Shown in pieces: positions 7,363 to 14,209 of a stretch of DNA of 16,749 nucleotides. A model generated the notes under the pieces. It searched no databases, was not told the DNA's origin, and saw only the letters and a list, made by a program, of their open reading frames with translations. This DNA comes from Dehalococcoidia bacterium (lineage in GTDB: Bacteria; Chloroflexota; Dehalococcoidia; Dehalococcoidales; UBA5760): NCBI GenBank assembly GCA_011176655.1, contig DUEB01000001.1, positions 1 through 16,749 of the forward strand, given 5' to 3'. Numbering within the stretch: position 1 is the stretch's first letter; each line of letters begins with the position of its first letter. The translations under genes were made by a program, and so were the position numbers.

Positions 7363-7392
7363 TTCGCAATTCTGCTCTCCAGGCTGTATAAT
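7363..7392 (+). promoter_or_regulatory. Promoter of NYN-radical SAM unit
   Basis: Within the 154-bp gap after the DUF3467 gene there is a perfect -10 TATAAT (7387-7392) preceded by TTCGCA (7363-7368, 4 of 6) with an 18-bp spacer. It would start transcription about 45 bases before the NYN gene. No convincing terminator for the preceding gene is seen in the gap. Confidence 0.5.
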
Positions 7393-7444
7393 TGGTTTTA
7401 AGGCTTTAGTCTACATAAAGTGATTATTATTTGGAAGGTGATTT

Positions 7445-7984
7445 ATGGTGGATAGGAATGAGAGGGTGATGATCTTCATTGATGGTAGCAACCTCTACCA
7501 CTCCCTCAAGGGGTTCTTTAAGAGGACTGATATCGACATCGGTAAGCTGTCTAACAAGCTGCTCGATAGGCGGCGTCTGGTGAGAATCTACTACTACAAT
7601 GCCAAGGTGGGGCTTAAGGAAGAGCCGCAGCGATACCGTGACCAGCAGGCGTTCTTTGGCAGCGTCAATGCCATCCCTTACAGTGAGCTGCGTCTGGGGC
7701 GCCTCGTTTACCACAACTGGCCCAACAGCCCGCCTTATGAGAAGGGGGTCGATATCCAGCTGGCTACCGACATGATAACCCACAGCTTTAAGAATAACTA
7801 TGATGTGGCGGTACTGGTGGCTGGCGACAATGACTTTGTGGGCGCCATCCAGGCGGTTAAGGATAACGGCAAGAACGTCGAGGTTGCCCTGTTTGGTAAG
7901 GAGCGAACCTCCTACCGGCTGCGCATGGTGGCTGACAGGGTGGTAACCATAAACTCCAAGTTTCTCAAGGGCTGCTGGAAGTAA
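7445..7984 (+). CDS. NYN domain (LabA/PIN-like) protein, putative ribonuclease
   Basis: A 179-residue protein made of one NYN domain, a PIN-like metal-dependent nuclease fold. The acidic active-site positions are visible: D13 in FIDGSNLYHSL with N16, D103 and D109 in KGVDIQLATDMI, and D128/D130 in VAGDNDFV. A basic patch (RLRMVADRV) follows near the end. Members of this LabA-like group are thought to cut or process RNA; the substrate is not known. Shine-Dalgarno GGAAGG lies 6 bases before the ATG. The stop is 7 bp before the start of the radical SAM gene, so the two are likely translated together. It has its own promoter-like sequence upstream. Confidence 0.88.
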   Translation: MVDRNERVMIFIDGSNLYHSLKGFFKRTDIDIGKLSNKLLDRRRLVRIYYYNAKVGLKEEPQRYRDQQAFFGSVNAIPYSELRLGRLVYHNWPNSPPYEKGVDIQLATDMITHSFKNNYDVAVLVAGDNDFVGAIQAVKDNGKNVEVALFGKERTSYRLRMVADRVVTINSKFLKGCWK

Positions 7985-7991
7985 GAGCCTC

Positions 7992-9542
7992 ATGGGTTGG
8001 GACGCAGTCAGGAAGGCCCGGCGGCGACTCTCCCGGGAGCAGGGCACCGTTATCAAGGACTGGGGGGGCAGACTCCCCATCGCCCTCATCTACCCCAACT
8101 CCTACTACGTTGGGATGTCCTGTCTCGGCGTTCATGCCATCTATCACCTGCTTAATAGCTACCGCACGGTCGTTTGTGAGCGGGTCTTCCGGGAGAGAGA
8201 GGACCAGCTCTCGAAGTTGCCTCCCTTAAGTCTGGAGTCTCAGCGTCCGCTGGCTGATTTTGCGGTCCTTGCCTTTTCTGTTAACTACGAGGTTGATTAC
8301 CTGAACGTGGTGCAGATTCTTAAGGCCAGTGGTATCCCCCTACTTGCTGCGGAGCGCAGCGAGAACCATCCGCTGGTGATGGCGGGCGGGCCCTGCGTCA
8401 CGGCTAACCCGCTGCCCCTGGCTCCCTTTTTCGATGTGTTGTGTCTCGGCGAGGCAGAGCCGATACTGCCGGGGCTGCTCTCCCGGCTGTCTGAGGGCAT
8501 GGGAGAGGCACGGGTCAGGCTGCTTACGGCGCTGGCCTCGCTGCCGGGGAGCTACGTGCCGCAGTTCCCTTCGGGTGAGCCGCCGCTTCGGCAGTGGCTT
8601 GAGAACCTGGATGAGTTCCCCACCGTCTCCAGCGTATTTACCCGGGATACCGAGCTGGGGGATTTATTTCTGGTCGAGGTGGGGCGGGGGTGCGGCTGGG
8701 GATGTCCCTTCTGTCTGGTGAGCAGCACCTTCAGCCCGGTGCGATTTCGCTCGGTAGATAGCTTGGTCGCTCAGGCAGAGCAGGGTCTCAGGTACCGGAA
8801 GCGGGTGGGGCTGGTGGGGCCGGCGGTTACCGACCATCCCCAGATAGAGGAGCTTCTAGCCAGCTTGCGCCGGATGGGGGCCGGTCTCTCCGTTAGCTCC
8901 ATGCGCTTAAAACCCCTTTCCCGTGTGGTACTGGCGACGCTGGCTGAAGGGGGAGCGCAGACCATCTCCCTGGCCCCGGAGGCTGGCTCCCAGCGGCTGC
9001 GCCAGCGGGTCAAGAAGGGTATCTCCGAGGATGATGTCCTGGAAGCGGTAACTAAGGTTTCCGGGCTCGGCATGAAGCAGCTCAAGCTCTACTTCATGGT
9101 TGGTCTGCCTGGGGAGACCGATGAGGATGTGGCCGAGATAGTCAGGCTGGCTACCAGGTGTAAGGGTATTCTGGACCGGGCTCAGAGCGGCACCCGTCTG
9201 GTGCTGAATGTCGCTCCCTTTGTGCCCAAGGCGGGCACCCCCTTTCAGCGATTGCCCATGGCATCGCTGACTATCCTGGACCGGCGGCTGTCACTGCTCA
9301 AGAAGGGCCTGCCGCCGCGGGGTATCAGGCTCAAGGCGGAAAGCCCGGCCTGGAGTGAGGTTCAGGCGGTGCTGGCCCGTGGCGACGCTGAGGTGGCCAG
9401 GGTGCTGGCTGACATCGAGGAGGTGTCACTGGCTGGCTGGCGCCGGGCGGTAGCCGAATGCCATCTGGATACTGACTTCTATGCACACCAGAGGTGGGAC
9501 AGTGGTCAGGACTTGCCGTGGGCGGTTTTTCAGGGGCGCTAA
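7992..9542 (+). CDS. B12-binding-type radical SAM protein, function unknown
   Basis: A 516-residue enzyme with an N-terminal Rossmann-like cobalamin-binding-type domain (about 25-170) followed by a radical SAM barrel (about 220-430). The N-terminal part has the LIYPNSYYVGMSCLG, AGGPCVTANPLPLAPF and CLGEAE patterns of this architecture. The classic DxHxxG cobalamin motif is not visible, which is common here, so actual B12 binding is uncertain. The [4Fe-4S]-SAM motif CX3CX2C is C234-GWG-C238-PF-C241. Later features include PEAGSQRLR, YFMVGLPGETDED and APFVPKAGTPFQ. It most resembles the uncharacterised TIGR03960-like group; no substrate can be named. It starts 7 bp after the NYN gene and ends 23 bp before the convergent purQ stop, with no clear terminator between. 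Confidence 0.88.
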   Translation: MGWDAVRKARRRLSREQGTVIKDWGGRLPIALIYPNSYYVGMSCLGVHAIYHLLNSYRTVVCERVFREREDQLSKLPPLSLESQRPLADFAVLAFSVNYEVDYLNVVQILKASGIPLLAAERSENHPLVMAGGPCVTANPLPLAPFFDVLCLGEAEPILPGLLSRLSEGMGEARVRLLTALASLPGSYVPQFPSGEPPLRQWLENLDEFPTVSSVFTRDTELGDLFLVEVGRGCGWGCPFCLVSSTFSPVRFRSVDSLVAQAEQGLRYRKRVGLVGPAVTDHPQIEELLASLRRMGAGLSVSSMRLKPLSRVVLATLAEGGAQTISLAPEAGSQRLRQRVKKGISEDDVLEAVTKVSGLGMKQLKLYFMVGLPGETDEDVAEIVRLATRCKGILDRAQSGTRLVLNVAPFVPKAGTPFQRLPMASLTILDRRLSLLKKGLPPRGIRLKAESPAWSEVQAVLARGDAEVARVLADIEEVSLAGWRRAVAECHLDTDFYAHQRWDSGQDLPWAVFQGR

Positions 9543-9565
9543 AGCCAGAACTGTAGGCGGCGTTT

Positions 9566-10339
9566 TTATAGTGATTTCTTAGCCCAGTTGACGGCGTTTA
9601 GGAAAATCTGGAAGCCGTCCCCGTGCTCTTTCGCGCCCTCTCTCGTCCAGCGGGGGTGCTGGGTGCCCCGGAGGTGACGCTCGGGGTGGGGCATCAGGGC
9701 GAAGATGCGTCCTGAGCTGTCGCAGATGCCGGCGATATCTGCTACCGAACCGCTGGGGTTATAGGGGTAGCCGGGGCTCGTGTTGCCGTCCTCGTCGGTG
9801 TAGGATAGTACCACATTCAGCCGGGCCAGGGTCTCGCTATCGGCCACGACCTTACCCTCACCGTTAGCCACCGGCAGGTAGAGACGACTAATCCCCTGGG
9901 TAAAGAGGCAGGGGCTTTCTTCATTCACCCTGAGATATACCCAGCGGCACTCAAAGCGGCCGGAGTCGTTGGCGGCCAGGGTTATCTTCGGCTCCTTACC
10001 GCTATCTATCCCGGGCAGGATACCAGCCTTGACCAGCACCTGAAGGCCGTTACAGATGCCCAGCACCAGCCCGCCCCGGTCAACGAAGCCCCGGATGTCC
10101 TCGCCCAGCTTCAGTCTGAGCTCGTTGGCGAGCACCTTACCGGCGCTGATGTCGTCGCCGTAGGTAAAGCCACCGGGGACAACCAGTATCTGGTAGCTGA
10201 AGAGGTGCTCTTCGCGGCGGATGAGCTGGTTAACGTGAACCAGGGAGGTGGCGGCGCCCGCCTGCTGGAAGGCGTAGGCCGTTTCCTGGTCGCAGTTCGT
10301 TCCCGGGGCCCGCAGTATCAGGGTCTTAACTTTCACCAT
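9566..10339 (-). CDS. purQ: Phosphoribosylformylglycinamidine synthase, glutaminase subunit PurQ
   Basis: PurQ releases ammonia from glutamine for PurL in the fourth step of purine synthesis. The class I amidotransferase triad is complete: C96 in LGICNGLQ, H218 and E220 in MPHPER. PGGFTYGDDISAG at about 55-67 is the conserved oxyanion region. I chose the ATG at 10339 because AGGTGG lies 8 bases upstream and the protein then begins directly at the VKVKTLILRAPGTNCDQE core. A GTG at 10369 in the same frame would overlap purL but has its GGAGG only one base away. The 257 residues include a longer C-terminal part (HPRWTREGAKEHGDGFQIF) typical of the larger PurQ form. It follows purL by 5 bp, so the two are coupled. 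Confidence 0.95.
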   Translation of the reverse strand: MVKVKTLILRAPGTNCDQETAYAFQQAGAATSLVHVNQLIRREEHLFSYQILVVPGGFTYGDDISAGKVLANELRLKLGEDIRGFVDRGGLVLGICNGLQVLVKAGILPGIDSGKEPKITLAANDSGRFECRWVYLRVNEESPCLFTQGISRLYLPVANGEGKVVADSETLARLNVVLSYTDEDGNTSPGYPYNPSGSVADIAGICDSSGRIFALMPHPERHLRGTQHPRWTREGAKEHGDGFQIFLNAVNWAKKSL

Positions 10340-10344
10340 CTTAC

Positions 10345-13185
10345 TTACCACCTGAGCGGCTTCTGCCACGCCTCCTTGAGCTCTTTAAGTGACTCAACCA
10401 GAATCTTCCGGCCAGCCAGGCCGTATATTTCCAGCCTTGTAGAGTCGGTGACCTGGCCGATAGCCGCCAGTCTGACCCCCCTCATTACCTCTCTGAAATC
10501 CGTTTCCTTCTCCGGGGCTACCTCCACCAGAAAGCGGCTGTTTGACTCCGAGAAGAGGACGGCGTCATCGCGGCTTATCGGCTCACCCAGCGGCACCGGT
10601 TTCAGGTGCACCAGCGCCCCCAGCCCCCCGGCGAAGGCCATCTCGCTTACGGCGACGCCCAGCCCGCCCTCGCTCAGGTCGTGGCAGGCCCTGACCAGCC
10701 CCCAGCTGGTAGCCAGGCTCAGCCGTTCCATGGTTCGTTTTGCCTGGTGCGGGTTCACCCTGGGCACTCGATTGCCCGTAAAGCCATTAAGCCTGAGATA
10801 CTCCGAGCCGCCGAGCTCATCCTGGGTTGTGCCCACGATGTAGATGAGGTCGTCGGGCTGCTTAAAGTCCATGGATACCGCCCGGCTCACGTCCTCCATG
10901 ACGCCCAGCGCCGAGATAAGCAGGGTGTGGGGGATGGAGATGACCCTACCCTGGTATTCAAACTCGTTATAAAGGCTGTCCTTACCGGAGATAAACGGGG
11001 TCTCGTAGACAAGCGCCATGTCGTAGCAGGCCCGGGCGGCCCGCACCAGGGCGCCCAGTATCTCCGGCTCCCGGACATCGCCCCAGCAGAAGTTATCGAG
11101 CAGGGCTACCCGTGACAGGTCGCCGCCGACGGCGATAATCTGCCTCAGGGCTTCATCAATCGCCGAGGCGGCCATCCAGTAGGGGTCTATCTCCCCGTAT
11201 CTCGGGTTTATGCCGCAGGCCACGATAGCCCCCGTCTCCGAGCCTAACACCGGTCTGATGATGGCGGCATCGCCGGGGCCGTCGTTTTCTTTACCCACCA
11301 GGGGCTTGAGGACGCTAGCGCCCTGCACCTCATGGTCGTACTGGCGGATGACCCACTCCTTAGAGCACACGTTCCACGAGCTGAGGATACCGAGCAGAGC
11401 CTCGCCCAGGTCATCGGGGCAATCAAAATCGGGCTCGGGGTGGCGGGGTGGCGTCCAGGTCGCCTCGCGGCTCACCTGCGGGATACCGTGGTGCAGGAAA
11501 TCCATGTCCAGGTCGCCCACCTGGTTTTCCTGATAGAAGAGCTTGAGGCGCTTATCATCGGTAAACTCGCCGATAACCACCGCCTCGACATCCTCGCGGG
11601 CAAAAAGCTCTAGTAGCTCGCTTGATTTTTCCGGCGGCACCGCCAGCACCATGCGCTCCTGGGATTCGGATATCCATATCTCCGTGTAGGAAAGACCGGC
11701 GTACTTGAGGGGCACCCTGTCCAGATAGACCCTGACCCCGGTAACGGCGCCCATTTCGCCCACCGCCGAGGAGAGCCCTCCCCCCCCGCAGTCGGTTACC
11801 CGGGAGTAGAGACGGCGGTCGCGGGCTTGAAGCAGGGTGTCGATAACCTTCTTCTCCACGATGGGGTTACCAATCTGAACCGCGCTGAAGGAGGCGGTGC
11901 TTGATTCCTCGGTGAGCTGCTCCGAGGCGAAGGTGACGCCGTGTATCCCGTCGCGACCGGTTCTGCCCCCGACCAGCACCACCAGGTCACCGGGCTGCTG
12001 CTCGCCTCTGGGGGCAAGCTCTTTAGGCAGCAGCCCCAGGGTGCCGCAGAAGATAAGGGGATTTGCCAGGTAGCGCTCGTCAAAGAGGACGGCACCGTTG
12101 AGGGTGGGTATCCCCAGGCGGTTACCGTAGTCGGCGACCCCGGCCCGCACCCCCTTAAAGATGCGCCGGGGGTGCAGTACCCCCTTGGGCAGCTTGTGGT
12201 GGGGGAAGTCCGGGGGCGCAAAGCAGAAGACATCGGTATTCAGTATCGGCTTGGCGCCCAGTCCGGTGCCCAGCGGGTCTCGAACCACGCCGCCGATGCC
12301 GGTGGCGGCGCCCCCGTAGGGCTCGATGGCCGAGGGATGATTATGGGTCTCGACCTTAAAGCACAGCGCCCACGCGCCGTCGAAATCAATCGCCCCGGCG
12401 TTGTCGCTGAAGACCGAGAGGCACCACGGCTTCCCCAGCTCCTCGGTTACCTTCATGATGGTATTCTTAATCAGGCTATCAATGACCTCTTCGTTAAGCT
12501 TAATGCGGGCCTTAAAGGTCTTGTGGACGCAGTGTTCCGACCAGGTCTGAGCCAGCGTCTCCAGTTCAACATCGGTGGGGCGGCGCCCCAGCTTCCGGAA
12601 GTAGACGGTAATCGCCCTAGTCTCGTCTTCGCTGAAGGAAAACTGCTCCCCCGCCTCCCCTATATCCAGCTCTTTCAGGCTGAACTCGTACTGGGGGGTC
12701 TCCGGGAAGGCTACCGGTTCCTCGGTGACGACGTGCTGGATGATGGGGTTTACCAGCAGCTTATCACAAATGGTCGCTAGCTGTGGCCCGTCCAGTTCGC
12801 CCTGGATAAGGTATCTCCGGGCGGTCTTAATCGCCCTGACCTCGCTTATCCCCAGGTCGTCGACTGCCTTGGTAACGGTAGCCTCAACCGGGTCGGTAAC
12901 CCCGGCGTTGTAGGCTACCTCAATGCTGTGACAGTTATCAGCGGATTTGTCCTGGGAATAGCGGTGTGGCTTATCGTATTGGTATTCCTGGGTTACCGGG
13001 TCAGCCAGGAGGCGGCGGCAGATAAGCTCCAGCGTGTCGGCGGTTAAGTCGGCGTCAAGCCAGTAGATGTCGACCACGCGCACCCCGGACACCGAGCTTA
13101 TGCCCAAATCATGTATGTCGCGCACCAGGCCCAGGCCCCTGGCGTCAGGCATCTGCTCTTTTAAGAATACCTCGATTCTGTGCAT
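10345..13185 (-). CDS. purL: Phosphoribosylformylglycinamidine synthase, PurS-PurS-PurL fusion
   Basis: This 946-residue protein is the ATP-dependent FGAM synthase subunit that uses ammonia from PurQ. Residues 1-70 and 86-152 look like two PurS-like copies, beginning HRIEVFLKEQMPD and HSIEVAYNAGVTD and each followed by a DLGIS segment. The PurL core starts near 185. Catalytic-region motifs are SEHCVHK (216-222, catalytic H218) and ETHNHPSA (279-286), followed by GGAATGIGGVVRD. TDCGGGGLSSAVGEMG and GKENDGPGDAA lie later, and HDLSEGGLGVAVSEM near the end marks the second half. It is longer than small PurL (about 730) and lacks the amidotransferase of large PurL, which is the separate purQ. No stand-alone purS is present, consistent with the fusion. 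No clear Shine-Dalgarno precedes the ATG. Confidence 0.95.
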   Translation of the reverse strand: MHRIEVFLKEQMPDARGLGLVRDIHDLGISSVSGVRVVDIYWLDADLTADTLELICRRLLADPVTQEYQYDKPHRYSQDKSADNCHSIEVAYNAGVTDPVEATVTKAVDDLGISEVRAIKTARRYLIQGELDGPQLATICDKLLVNPIIQHVVTEEPVAFPETPQYEFSLKELDIGEAGEQFSFSEDETRAITVYFRKLGRRPTDVELETLAQTWSEHCVHKTFKARIKLNEEVIDSLIKNTIMKVTEELGKPWCLSVFSDNAGAIDFDGAWALCFKVETHNHPSAIEPYGGAATGIGGVVRDPLGTGLGAKPILNTDVFCFAPPDFPHHKLPKGVLHPRRIFKGVRAGVADYGNRLGIPTLNGAVLFDERYLANPLIFCGTLGLLPKELAPRGEQQPGDLVVLVGGRTGRDGIHGVTFASEQLTEESSTASFSAVQIGNPIVEKKVIDTLLQARDRRLYSRVTDCGGGGLSSAVGEMGAVTGVRVYLDRVPLKYAGLSYTEIWISESQERMVLAVPPEKSSELLELFAREDVEAVVIGEFTDDKRLKLFYQENQVGDLDMDFLHHGIPQVSREATWTPPRHPEPDFDCPDDLGEALLGILSSWNVCSKEWVIRQYDHEVQGASVLKPLVGKENDGPGDAAIIRPVLGSETGAIVACGINPRYGEIDPYWMAASAIDEALRQIIAVGGDLSRVALLDNFCWGDVREPEILGALVRAARACYDMALVYETPFISGKDSLYNEFEYQGRVISIPHTLLISALGVMEDVSRAVSMDFKQPDDLIYIVGTTQDELGGSEYLRLNGFTGNRVPRVNPHQAKRTMERLSLATSWGLVRACHDLSEGGLGVAVSEMAFAGGLGALVHLKPVPLGEPISRDDAVLFSESNSRFLVEVAPEKETDFREVMRGVRLAAIGQVTDSTRLEIYGLAGRKILVESLKELKEAWQKPLRW

Positions 13186-13235
13186 TACTTCGTTTGCCTA
13201 TTAGAATACTTCGATTCTGCGCCTTACTTCGCCTT
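13164..13235 (-). repeat. 39-bp in-frame tandem duplication at the purL start
   Basis: The segment 13164-13195, which holds the purL start codon and first codons, recurs 39 bp upstream at 13203-13234 with 27 of 32 identical bases. On the minus strand the upstream copy has AGG in place of the ATG, then CGC AGA ATC GAA GTA TTC followed by TAA TAG. It therefore cannot extend purL. One of the differences inside the coding part is synonymous (GAG/GAA). Confidence 0.8.
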
Positions 13236-13250
13236 GTTGGGTAAGTCCCG

Positions 13251-13284
13251 GGTAAAAGCATAAGAGGGGCTCCTGCCCCCCTCT
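13251..13284 (-). terminator. Terminator after yqeY
   Basis: A 7-bp G/C-rich stem pairs 13263-13269 with 13278-13284 around an 8-base loop. On the minus strand it is followed by TTATGCTTTTACC (from 13263 down to 13251). It sits just after the yqeY stop and before purL, so it probably ends rpsU-yqeY transcription. The T-tract is interrupted, so strength is uncertain. Confidence 0.55.
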
Positions 13285-13321
13285 CTGGATGTTACCTCTC
13301 TCAGCCTGATGGTAAGTCATG

Positions 13322-13774
13322 CTATGAGCCCAATAACTCGGTTACTGCGGCGTTTATCTCTTTTCCCTCGGCCTTCCCCTTAAACTTGGCGATAAGCTGA
13401 GGTATAACCTTTCCCTTGTCGCGGGGCCCCTGGGCTCCTACCTCTGCGATAAGCCGACGAGCCTCGGCCATGATTTCCTCCCGGGTCGCTGGCGCGGGCA
13501 GGTATTCCTGAAGTATGGCTAGCTCGGCCTCTTCCCGGGCGACCAGGTCGGGGCGGTTTCCCTGCTTGAAGGCCTCAATGCTCTCCTGGCGCTGTCTGGC
13601 CTCTTTGGCGATAACCCCGAGGATATCGCTATCGTCCAGGGCGGCGCGCCGGGCAATCTCGGCGTTCTTGATAGCCGCCAGCGCTAGCCGGATAACAGAA
13701 AGCCTGATAGCGTCTTTGGCCCTTAGCGCCTGCTTTAGCTCGGTCTCCAGTTTCTCTTTTAGACCTGGTTCCAT
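13322..13774 (-). CDS. yqeY: GatB/YqeY domain protein
   Basis: From the ATG at 13774 the protein is 150 residues, the usual YqeY size. A longer frame reaches 13864 but adds 30 residues (MNPRRLRITSS...) unlike the family. The family pattern is visible: LKEKLETELKQALRAKDAIRLSVIRLALAAIKNAEI at the start, then a helical region around EARQRQESIEAFKQGNRPDL, EYLPAPATREEI, and a C-terminal DKGKVIPQLIAKFKGKAEGKEINAAVTELL. This C-terminal helical domain resembles the tail of GatB. The role of stand-alone YqeY is unproven; a link to tRNA-dependent amidation is only inferred. An AGGGG lies about 5 bases before the ATG. It follows rpsU on the same strand, a common pairing, and is followed by a terminator-like hairpin. 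Confidence 0.9.
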   Translation of the reverse strand: MEPGLKEKLETELKQALRAKDAIRLSVIRLALAAIKNAEIARRAALDDSDILGVIAKEARQRQESIEAFKQGNRPDLVAREEAELAILQEYLPAPATREEIMAEARRLIAEVGAQGPRDKGKVIPQLIAKFKGKAEGKEINAAVTELLGS

Positions 13775-13864
13775 CCCGACCCCTGGCTCAATAATTCCGT
13801 TCCCCCTTATGAAAATAGTATCAACACTGGCGGACGAGGTTATCCTTAGTCTCCTGGGATTCAA

Positions 13865-14053
13865 CTAACTCCGTGATGACCTGGCGGACTTACGCCTGTT
13901 GGCGGCTCTCTTCCGTTTGCGTCTCACGCTGGGCTTCTCGTAGTGTTCGTGGCGGCGCACTTCGGATAGAATCCCATCCTGTTGCACCTTCTTGTTGAAC
14001 CGCTTGAGTAGACTGTCAAAGTTCTCATTACCGCCGGCGACTACATGAGCCAC
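13865..14053 (-). CDS. rpsU: Small ribosomal subunit protein bS21
   Basis: A 62-residue, highly basic S21 protein. The signature [40 protein letters not shown] is clear from residue 12 on, and the basic tail [10 protein letters not shown] is shorter than that of E. coli. S21 sits on the 30S subunit near the anti-Shine-Dalgarno region and helps mRNA initiation. The start is GTG; AGGAG lies about 10 bases upstream, while an ATG in between is out of frame. The gene has its own strong promoter and a roughly 120-base leader with hairpins (14075-14087 and 14112-14146). yqeY follows on the same strand and is probably co-transcribed. Confidence 0.95.
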   Translation of the reverse strand: MAHVVAGGNENFDSLLKRFNKKVQQDGILSEVRRHEHYEKPSVRRKRKRAANRRKSARSSRS

Positions 14054-14074
14054 GTAGCATCAGCTCCTTTTAGA

Positions 14075-14087
14075 CCCTGAATCAGGG
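14075..14087 (-). other. Small hairpin before rpsU ribosome binding site
   Basis: The 13-base palindrome CCCTGATTCAGGG (minus strand) can form a 5-bp stem with a 3-base loop. It ends about 7 bases before the AGGAG of rpsU, where it could influence ribosome access. Inferred from sequence only. Confidence 0.45.
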
Positions 14088-14103
14088 CATTTAGTAAAAT
14101 ATG

Positions 14104-14146
14104 AAAAACCTTCTCTTCAGTATCGCTTTGCTCTTCTCTGAAGAGA
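14104..14146 (-). terminator. Terminator-like hairpin in rpsU leader with competing hairpin (candidate attenuator)
   Basis: On the minus strand TCTCTTCAG (14138-14146) pairs over 9 bp with CTGAAGAGA (14112-14120), and the stem is followed by AGG then TTTTT (14104-14108). A shorter hairpin, CTCTTC-AGA-GAAGAG (14131-14145), uses most of the first arm and cannot coexist with the longer one. The element lies between the rpsU promoter and rpsU, so it may attenuate rpsU. Alternatively it could be the terminator of the upstream flavoprotein gene, if the promoter call is wrong. Confidence 0.55.
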
Positions 14147-14180
14147 CAGGGTAGTAACCTGGGGTCAGGAGGACATCCCC

Positions 14181-14209
14181 ATTTTAATGGGCGGTGATTA
14201 CCTTGTCAA
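14181..14209 (-). promoter_or_regulatory. Promoter of rpsU-yqeY
   Basis: Minus-strand -35 TTGACA (14204-14209, 6 of 6), 17-bp spacer and -10 TAAAAT (14181-14186, 5 of 6). This is among the best sigma70-type matches in the window, fitting a ribosomal protein gene. The TGA inside the -35 is the stop codon of the upstream flavoprotein gene. Confidence 0.75.

Noticed and set aside
9543..9565. Terminator between the radical SAM gene and purQ
   Set aside because: The 23-bp gap contains a T-run but no convincing stem.
10340..10369. GTG at 10369 as purQ start
   Set aside because: Its GGAGG is only one base away, and the added ten residues precede the conserved core; the ATG at 10339 has a well-placed AGGTGG.
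11941..12780. Open frame of 279 codons on + inside purL
   Set aside because: It is antisense to the well-supported purL core and shows no family pattern.
13775..13864. Extended yqeY start at 13864
   Set aside because: It adds 30 residues without family similarity; the ATG at 13774 gives the usual length.
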